A stretch of DNA of 9,982 bases from positions 1 through 9,982 of the forward strand of contig JAQBPF010000238.1 of the NCBI GenBank assembly GCA_028287665.1, written 5' to 3'. The notes under the pieces are model-generated. The model was not told the DNA's origin. It saw only the letters and a program-made list of their open reading frames with translations, and ran no database searches. Every line of letters starts with the position of its first letter. The first letter of the stretch is position 1. Position numbers and translations under genes: made by a program. This stretch comes from Deinococcus sp. GTDB lineage: Bacteria; Deinococcota; Deinococci; Deinococcales; Deinococcaceae. Shown in pieces: positions 6,038-9,982 of the stretch.

Positions 6038-6113
6038 TTCGCGCTGCTCATTGCTCCTCCCGCACAACCTCGCCGCCTGTGGACCTCGGCCTCTTTGACC
6101 CGCCCCCCAAAGC

Positions 6114-6120
6114 GAGGTGA
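6114..6120 (+). promoter_or_regulatory. Shine-Dalgarno supporting a non-canonical btuD start
   Basis: GAGGTGA matches the complement of the 16S rRNA tail well. It lies 6 nt before ATT at 6127, in frame with btuD. No ATG, GTG or TTG stands at the right distance in that frame. Confidence 0.5.
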
Positions 6121-6126
6121 ACCCAA

Positions 6127-6936
6127 ATTCAGACCCCTCATACCCCTACCCTAGAAGCCCAAGCCCTGCATGTGCGGGCCGGATCATTTGCGGCGGTGCA
6201 GGACGTGAGCGCTACCTTTCCAGCGGGCATCTTCACGGCCGTCATCGGCCCCAACGGCGCGGGCAAAAGTACCCTGCTGCGGGCGTTGTTGGGCCTGAGC
6301 CCCCCTGAACGCGGCGAGGTGCGGTTGCTGGGGCGCCGGCTACAAGACTGGCCCCGCTCCGAGCGGGCACAGACACTGGCCTATCTGGCGCAGGGAGAAG
6401 GGTTGCCCGACAGCGTGCGGGTGCGCGATGTGGTGGCGCTGGGCCGGGGGGCTGGGGCGTGGCGCTGGGGTCTGATTCCCACCCGCCGCTGGACAGATGA
6501 CGACGAAACTGCCGTGACCGACGCCCTGACCCGCACCGATACCCTGCGTTTTGAACACCGACGCGTGTCGGAACTGTCGGGCGGAGAACGGCAACGGGTG
6601 TCGCTGGCACGGGCGCTGGCCTCGCAACCCACCTTCCTGCTGCTCGACGAACCCACCAATCACCTTGATCTGGCCTATGCACTGGATGTGGTGCACTACG
6701 TGCGCTGTGAGGTGGCCGGGGGCCTTGGCGTGGTGGCCGTGCTGCACGACCTGAATCTGGCTGCCCGCGCCGACGCTCTCTTGCTGCTTCATCAGGGCCG
6801 CGTGCTGGCGGCTGGCTCACCCGAAGAAGTGCTGACGCCCGCGCTCCTGCACACGGCCTACGGCATTCACGCGCAGGTGATCCGGCATGAGGGGCGGCTG
6901 GTGGTGCTGCCGCAGGACGGTGGGGCGGGGGTTTAA
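6127..6936 (+). CDS. btuD: Vitamin B12 ABC transporter, ATP-binding protein
   Basis: This ABC ATPase (269 aa from ATT) drives BtuC on the cytoplasmic side. Counted from that start, it shows Walker A GPNGAGKST (41-49), Q-loop Gln89 (LAQGEG), signature LSGGERQR (150-157), Walker B LLLDEP with Asp174 and Glu175, D-loop NHLD, and H-loop His207 (LHDLN). Length and motifs match FecE/BtuD-type ATPases. I chose ATT 6127 because it follows GAGGTGA by 6 nt and restores the first beta-strand, LEAQALHVRAG (9-19). The first ordinary start, GTG 6172, removes most of that strand and has no Shine-Dalgarno. The in-frame stop at 6118 rules out anything further upstream. If ATT is not used, the protein is 254 aa (6172-6936). 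It is third in the operon, 138 nt after btuC. Confidence 0.88.
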   Translation: MQTPHTPTLEAQALHVRAGSFAAVQDVSATFPAGIFTAVIGPNGAGKSTLLRALLGLSPPERGEVRLLGRRLQDWPRSERAQTLAYLAQGEGLPDSVRVRDVVALGRGAGAWRWGLIPTRRWTDDDETAVTDALTRTDTLRFEHRRVSELSGGERQRVSLARALASQPTFLLLDEPTNHLDLAYALDVVHYVRCEVAGGLGVVAVLHDLNLAARADALLLLHQGRVLAAGSPEEVLTPALLHTAYGIHAQVIRHEGRLVVLPQDGGAGV

Positions 6937-7209
6937 GGTGCTAGGAAAGGGCAAATCCTTCAGGTGGAGGAGCTAAATCACCGCCACCCCAAACCCTTCC
7001 CGCCCAAATCTGTGTGGGGCCCCAAGCTGCGGGCTACGCGCGGGCCAATTCCATTTCCGAGACGACTGGCGATTGCGCTTCAGATGGACGAAGCAGCCGA
7101 CTTAATTAGCGACAAGATCAATCCTACCTGGTGCAACGTTAGCTCCCCCTAATCGGTGGGGCTGGGGGTGGGGCGAACCGTGGGACAAGCCCAATCATCC
7201 CTTCTCTTT
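6937..7209. other. Intergenic region between convergent btuD and eamA
   Basis: This 273-nt stretch has no recognisable gene. An open frame from GTG 6964 to 7152 (62 codons) resembles nothing I know and lacks a good Shine-Dalgarno or -10. The region includes a perfect 10-bp palindrome, TGGGGCCCCA (7015-7024), and a G-rich run at 7158-7184. Around TTAATTAG (7103-7110) base composition drops below that of the surroundings. No T-tailed terminator for either flanking gene was found. Confidence 0.4.
7158..7184 (+). other. Potential G-quadruplex
   Basis: Four G tracts (7158-7161, 7164-7168, 7170-7173 and 7182-7184) are separated by loops of 2, 1 and 8 nt. They lie downstream of btuD on the plus strand, just beyond the stop of the convergent gene. 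Folding is possible but untested. Confidence 0.4.
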
Positions 7210-8094
7210 CTACCCCTGCACCGCCCGCCAGCGCCCCAACCACATACCCCCAAACACATGCACGATCAGGCCCACGAACACCAACGCCGCCCCCAATAAC
7301 TTCAGCGGCGGAAAGGTTTCCTGAAAATACAGGGCGCTGCTGACCATGCCGAACACGGGCACCAGCAAAGAGAGCGGCGCGACCCGGCTGGCCCCGTGCT
7401 GCTGAATCAGCCAGTTCCAGATGCCGAAGCCCAAGACGGTATTGAAATAACCCATGAACGCTACCGCCAGCCAGAAGCCGGGGCCGCTGTGGGTGAGGGT
7501 GCGGCCCACGGCGTCCCAACCGCTGGTGACGCCCGCCAGCAGCGTGAGCGGAATGGGCGGAATCAGCGCCGACCAGACCACCAGACTCAGCATGTTGGCA
7601 TTGCCCGCCGATCGCACGAAAATATTGCTGACGGCCCACCCGCCCGCTGCGACCAGCACCAGCCCAAACCCGATCAGGCTGGTCTGATGGTCGGCCAGCA
7701 GACCGATGACGCCCATGCCCGCAAAGGCCAGCGCCATACCCAACACCTGATTCGGCCCCAACCGCTCGCGCAGGAAGGCCGCCGCCAGCAGCGCCGTAAA
7801 AAAGGCCTGCATCTGCATCAGCAGGCTGGCGAGGCCCGCGCTCATGCCCAGCTGAATGGCGAGGTACAGCAGCCCAAACTGCACCACACCCACTGCCAGG
7901 CCGTAACCCACCAGAAGCTGCCAGCGCATCACCGGGCGCGGAATGAAGAACACGGCAGGCAGGGCAGCCAACGCAAATCTCAGCGCGGCCACCAACAGCG
8001 GCGGGGCATCGGTGACACTGAGCTTGATCACCACAAAGTTCACGCCCCAGATGAAGGTAATCAGCAGGGCCAACAGCAGGCTTCGGAGCGGCAT
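7210..8094 (-). CDS. eamA: EamA family exporter (drug/metabolite transporter superfamily)
   Basis: This 294-aa inner-membrane protein has about ten helices arranged as two EamA repeats (roughly residues 7-134 and 143-280). It closely resembles, from memory, E. coli EamA (YdeD), which exports O-acetylserine and cysteine-pathway metabolites. Shared segments include FIWGVNFVVIKL (14-25), PPLLVAALRF, GYGLAVGVVQFGLLYLAI, GMSAGLASLLMQMQAFFT (83-100), SLVVWSALIPPIPL and RVAPLSLLVPVFG. No signal peptide is needed; the first helix starts at once. The start is set by a -10 hexamer 6 nt upstream. The gene faces btuD tail to tail and is divergent from the ferredoxin gene. Substrate specificity varies widely in this superfamily, so cysteine-metabolite export is a likely inference and not shown. 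Confidence 0.85.
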   Translation of the reverse strand: MPLRSLLLALLITFIWGVNFVVIKLSVTDAPPLLVAALRFALAALPAVFFIPRPVMRWQLLVGYGLAVGVVQFGLLYLAIQLGMSAGLASLLMQMQAFFTALLAAAFLRERLGPNQVLGMALAFAGMGVIGLLADHQTSLIGFGLVLVAAGGWAVSNIFVRSAGNANMLSLVVWSALIPPIPLTLLAGVTSGWDAVGRTLTHSGPGFWLAVAFMGYFNTVLGFGIWNWLIQQHGASRVAPLSLLVPVFGMVSSALYFQETFPPLKLLGAALVFVGLIVHVFGGMWLGRWRAVQG

Positions 8095-8098
8095 AGGC

Positions 8099-8139
8099 CC
8101 AATCTACCCGCATGAGATTGAGAGCAAGCAGGCCAATCT
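8099..8139. repeat. Three CAATCT motifs in the eamA/ferredoxin divergent region
   Basis: CAATCT occurs at 8100-8105 and 8134-8139, with its reverse complement AGATTG between them at 8115-8120. The first copy overlaps the eamA -10. The alternating orientation resembles operator half-sites. Confidence 0.4.
8101..8106 (-). promoter_or_regulatory. Leaderless -10 element of eamA
   Basis: On the minus strand TAGATT stands 6 nt before the ATG at 8094. TTGCTC further upstream (8122-8127 on plus) might be a -35, though its 15-nt spacing is short. Confidence 0.55.
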
Positions 8140-8155
8140 TCTGCGCTTTGGTCTG

Positions 8156-8161
8156 TAGCCT
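8156..8161 (+). promoter_or_regulatory. Leaderless -10 element of the ferredoxin gene
   Basis: TAGCCT ends 8 nt before the ATG at 8170, with no Shine-Dalgarno between. An identical hexamer precedes the gene at 9228. Confidence 0.5.
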
Positions 8162-8169
8162 AGGCGTCT

Positions 8170-8514
8170 ATGTCTGGTCCCCTCTATTTTTCTACCCGTG
8201 GGCACCTGCTGGTCTGTCAGGGCCAAAGCTGCCAGACGCGCGGCTCGGCGCTGCTGCACCGGGCCCTCTGGAATGCTCTGGAGCGCGAATCGCTGGCCTA
8301 CTACAAAACGGGCGGCAGTGTGCGCCTCACCGAAAGCGGGTGCCTGGGCGCGTGCAGCTACGGCCCTACCCTGTGCGCCTACCGAACCAAGCCGGAAGGC
8401 GGCCTAGAAGAAGGCTGGTACGCCGCCGCTGATCTGCCGCAGGCGCTGAACGTGGCCCGCGCCATGCACAGCGGCGAGGCGCTTCCAGAAGAAGGAAAGT
8501 ATGGACCGGAATAG
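8170..8514 (+). CDS. Thioredoxin-like [2Fe-2S] ferredoxin domain protein
   Basis: This 114-aa protein has the four-cysteine pattern of thioredoxin-fold [2Fe-2S] ferredoxins, the fold also used by the NuoE subunit. The cysteines are Cys16 and Cys21 (VCQGQSCQTRGS) and Cys58 and Cys62 (SGCLGACSYGP), spaced C-x4-C-x36-C-x3-C. These should bind one cluster and carry electrons in the cytoplasm. Cys69 is an extra, probably non-ligand residue. The GPTLCAY segment after the second pair matches the family strand that usually reads GPNVLVYP. There is no signal peptide. It is a single-domain protein, divergent from eamA and about 150 nt upstream of the perR-like gene on the same strand. The redox partner is unknown. 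Relatives occur near cobalamin and other metal genes, but nothing here proves such a link. Confidence 0.82.
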   Translation: MSGPLYFSTRGHLLVCQGQSCQTRGSALLHRALWNALERESLAYYKTGGSVRLTESGCLGACSYGPTLCAYRTKPEGGLEEGWYAAADLPQALNVARAMHSGEALPEEGKYGPE

Positions 8515-8655
8515 GGGAGTCGGCTGAAGGCAGGCAGTGAAGGGCAAACAGGTGAGGGCAGGCACTTCAGCGGCGCAGCGGTAGGTTTCCCACTGCACGC
8601 CGATCTGCCCAGATTCCACGCTTCACCGCCCACAATCCTGCCCGGCCCCATTTGC

Positions 8656-8661
8656 TATCCT
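8656..8661 (+). promoter_or_regulatory. Leaderless -10 element of the Fur-family gene
   Basis: TATCCT ends 6 nt before the ATG at 8668, which favours this start over the ATG two codons further on. No Shine-Dalgarno is present. Confidence 0.5.
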
Positions 8662-8667
8662 CGCGCC

Positions 8668-9072
8668 ATGACGATGGTGCGGCAAACCCGGCAACGGCAG
8701 GCGGTGATCGAGGTTCTTCGGGCCTCGCGGGCCCATCCTGATGCGGCATGGATTCATGGACAGGTCCGCGAATCGCTGCCCAACGTGAGCCTCGGCACCG
8801 TGTACCGCACCCTTGACGCCCTGGTGCGCGACGGCGTGCTGCTGACCATCGAACGGGCCGGGCAGGCCACCCGCTACGACTACAAGCACGGGGGCGAGTA
8901 CCACCACCACGCCGTGTGCCGGGGCTGCGGCGCTATTTTCGATGTAGATGCGGCGGCCATTCCCAGTATTCCGGCTGCGGCGTTGCCCACAGGCTTTTCC
9001 GTGACCGAAGTGCGGCTGGAATTTATGGGGATGTGTGCTCCCTGCGTTGCCAAAACAAGTCAAGACAACTGA
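8668..9072 (+). CDS. perR: Fur family transcriptional regulator, PerR-like
   Basis: This 134-aa cytoplasmic repressor has an N-terminal winged helix with recognition helix SLGTVYRTLDAL (residues 41-52) and a C-terminal dimerisation and metal-binding domain. The structural zinc site has two CxxC pairs, CRGC (84-87) and CAPC (123-126). By eye against Bacillus subtilis PerR, the regulatory-site ligands are all present as His23, Asp71, His79, His81 and Asp92. Aspartate, where Fur has glutamate, is the known signature of peroxide-sensing PerR. It should therefore sense Fe or Mn and hydrogen peroxide and repress oxidative stress or metal genes. It lies downstream of the ferredoxin gene but has its own -10. 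The N-terminus is shorter than in B. subtilis PerR. A Mn-responsive (Mur-like) role is the main alternative. Confidence 0.9.
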   Translation: MTMVRQTRQRQAVIEVLRASRAHPDAAWIHGQVRESLPNVSLGTVYRTLDALVRDGVLLTIERAGQATRYDYKHGGEYHHHAVCRGCGAIFDVDAAAIPSIPAAALPTGFSVTEVRLEFMGMCAPCVAKTSQDN

Positions 9073-9074
9073 TC

Positions 9075-9113
9075 CGGTTTCTCACTTCAAAACCGTATGC
9101 TGTTGGTTTCTCA
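9075..9113 (+). repeat. Repeats downstream of the Fur-family gene
   Basis: CGGTTT (9075-9080) and AAACCG (9090-9095) form a 6-bp inverted repeat 2 nt after the stop codon. GGTTTCTCA occurs at 9076-9084 and again at 9105-9113, so AAACC can pair with either copy. It may be a weak terminator, though the stem is AT-rich and no T-run follows. Confidence 0.45.
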
Positions 9114-9215
9114 TTCGGGCCAAGCGCCTTGCCGCATGGAGCGGAAGCAGTGGGGAGCCTGGATGACCGCTGCCTGTCTTCTCTGCGCTGCCTCTTTGTC
9201 CCCGCGCCTCCGCGC

Positions 9216-9221
9216 TAGCCT
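9216..9221 (+). promoter_or_regulatory. Leaderless -10 element of the membrane protein gene
   Basis: TAGCCT ends 6 nt before the ATG at 9228, with no Shine-Dalgarno. It supports the chosen start. The -35 is weak (TTTGTC at 9195-9200, short spacing). Confidence 0.5.
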
Positions 9222-9227
9222 CAGCGT

Positions 9228-9917
9228 ATGAGTCTGCCGCTATCACCTGCCCCAAATGAATTTCCGTCCTACCGTGTGGCGGAATTTCTCCCGGCCTTCT
9301 TGCTGGGCTGGGGGTTGGGCGCGGCGCTGGTTTTTGGCGTCCGTGCGCTGGGAGGCGCCCTGCTGCCTGACCCCTGTCAGGGCCATACGCTGCTGGCCCT
9401 GCTGATGCCGCTGCTGCTGGGACCGGGCGGGTTGGGCTTTACAGCCTTCAATTTCCGGCGGCCCAAACGGGCGGCGCTGGGTCTGGGCCTCGTGGTGGCC
9501 TCGCTGCTGCCTGCCCTGTCGGTGGGGGCGCGGGATATTGGAGCCCTGCGCGGCACCGGCTGTGCGGGCGGCTACGTGGTGCTGTCGAGGGCCGGGGGTC
9601 CGGCAGACCGCAGCTCGTCGGTCAGTACCCTCAGCGTGCGTGTGGGCCAGTCCAGCACCCTGACAGGCCGGGTCGGCGGCTACACGGCCACCACCCACCC
9701 CGGCCTCTTTACCCTGGCCGCCGAGAGCGATACGCCCGGCATCACCGTGCAGCTTCCCAAGAAGCAGGTCCGTGTAGGCGAGCTGTTTCCGGTGCAGATC
9801 AACGTGAAGGAGGGCACTGGCGTGAACACCTATACGGTGGGCGTGCAGGCCACCCAGACCAAAAACGGCAAATCGGTAGCAGCGGTGGGCACCTTGCAGG
9901 TAGATGCCCGGCCCTGA
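9228..9917 (+). CDS. Membrane protein with periplasmic beta-rich domain, function unknown
   Basis: I do not recognise this 229-aa protein. The first 17 residues are Pro/Ser-rich. Three hydrophobic helices follow at about 18-45, 53-75 and 82-104. The positive patch RRPKR (77-81) between helices 2 and 3 predicts a cytoplasmic N-terminus and a periplasmic C-terminus. Cys50 and Cys112 would then both lie on the periplasmic side and could form a disulfide. From about residue 128 to the end the sequence is Ser/Thr/Val-rich with alternating strands (STLSVRVGQSSTLTG, GITVQLPKKQVRVGELFPV, NTYTVGVQATQTKNG). This pattern suggests an immunoglobulin-like or NEW3-type beta-sandwich. No catalytic motif is visible. 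It probably sits alone under its own leaderless promoter; roles in envelope integrity or protein binding are speculation. Confidence 0.75.
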   Translation: MSLPLSPAPNEFPSYRVAEFLPAFLLGWGLGAALVFGVRALGGALLPDPCQGHTLLALLMPLLLGPGGLGFTAFNFRRPKRAALGLGLVVASLLPALSVGARDIGALRGTGCAGGYVVLSRAGGPADRSSSVSTLSVRVGQSSTLTGRVGGYTATTHPGLFTLAAESDTPGITVQLPKKQVRVGELFPVQINVKEGTGVNTYTVGVQATQTKNGKSVAAVGTLQVDARP

Positions 9918-9932
9918 GCGTTCTGCCGGATG

Positions 9933-9950
9933 GGTGACGCTTCGGTGACG
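9933..9950 (+). repeat. GGTGACG direct repeat upstream of a possible next promoter
   Basis: GGTGACG occurs at 9933-9939 and 9944-9950, an 11-bp period or about one helical turn. The copies flank the expected -35 position for TAGGCT at 9961-9966, so they could be a regulator site. Confidence 0.35.
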
Positions 9951-9960
9951 GACGGAAGGG

Positions 9961-9966
9961 TAGGCT
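9961..9966 (+). promoter_or_regulatory. Possible -10 element of a gene starting at the right edge
   Basis: TAGGCT lies 11 nt before an ATG at 9978, the same hexamer and spacing as at lpdA. Only five bases follow, so no coding call can be made. Confidence 0.3.
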
Positions 9967-9982
9967 ACAGGGCGTTAATGTG

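Noticed and set aside
6964..7152. 62-codon plus-strand frame as a small gene
   Set aside because: No Shine-Dalgarno or leaderless -10 at a suitable distance, no recognisable domain, Pro/Arg-rich start; kept only as part of the intergenic description.
7139..8113. 324-codon minus-strand open frame overlapping eamA in another frame
   Set aside because: The EamA frame shows clear helices and family motifs; the alternative is Gly/Ala/Arg-rich without motifs.
1..9982. CRISPR array, tRNA, rRNA, transposase, toxin-antitoxin or phage genes
   Set aside because: No regularly spaced repeats, cloverleaf, conserved rRNA sequence or relevant protein motif was seen on either strand.

Overview
This is a high-GC bacterial window, most likely from a Deinococcus or a close relative. 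The evidence is indirect but consistent. Protein features fit that group: an SPI-type periplasmic binding protein without a lipobox, and a Fur-family regulator with a PerR-like ligand set. In addition, eight of the twelve protein starts with a visible 5' end have a TANNNT -10 hexamer only 6-8 nt before the start codon, which is the leaderless-transcript pattern described in Deinococcus. No species can be named from the sequence alone.

Left part (1-2559), minus strand: the first 24 codons of a dihydrolipoyl dehydrogenase run off the left edge. They are followed by pseudouridine-5'-phosphate glycosidase (psuG), a flavin reductase-like split-barrel protein and a GNAT acetyltransferase. These look like separate transcription units, since psuG and the flavin reductase each have their own leaderless -10 and the GNAT gene has a Shine-Dalgarno and its own -10.

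Middle part (2629-6936), plus strand: xseB (exonuclease VII small subunit) is followed 19 nt later by a PlsC-type acyltransferase, each with its own -10. Next comes a 408-nt gap holding a promoter, a cobalamin riboswitch and an intrinsic terminator. These lead into a vitamin B12 import operon: btuF (periplasmic binding protein), btuC (FecCD permease) and btuD (ATPase). The riboswitch identifies the substrate: high cobalamin should end transcription at 3963-3986 before btuF. The aptamer starts almost exactly at the predicted transcription start and carries an extra hairpin inside its L4 loop. BtuD probably starts at a rare ATT codon.

Right part (6937-9982): a 273-nt gap with a G-quadruplex-prone run separates btuD from a convergent EamA-type exporter (minus strand). 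Divergent from this exporter is a thioredoxin-fold [2Fe-2S] ferredoxin, then a PerR-like Fur-family regulator, then an unrecognised three-helix membrane protein with a beta-rich periplasmic domain. The last 65 nt may hold the promoter of the next gene.

No rRNA, tRNA, CRISPR array, insertion sequence or phage gene was seen. Most of the window is ordinary chromosomal content. The points most worth a second look are the riboswitch architecture, the ATT start of btuD, the dense leaderless promoter pattern and the last membrane protein.
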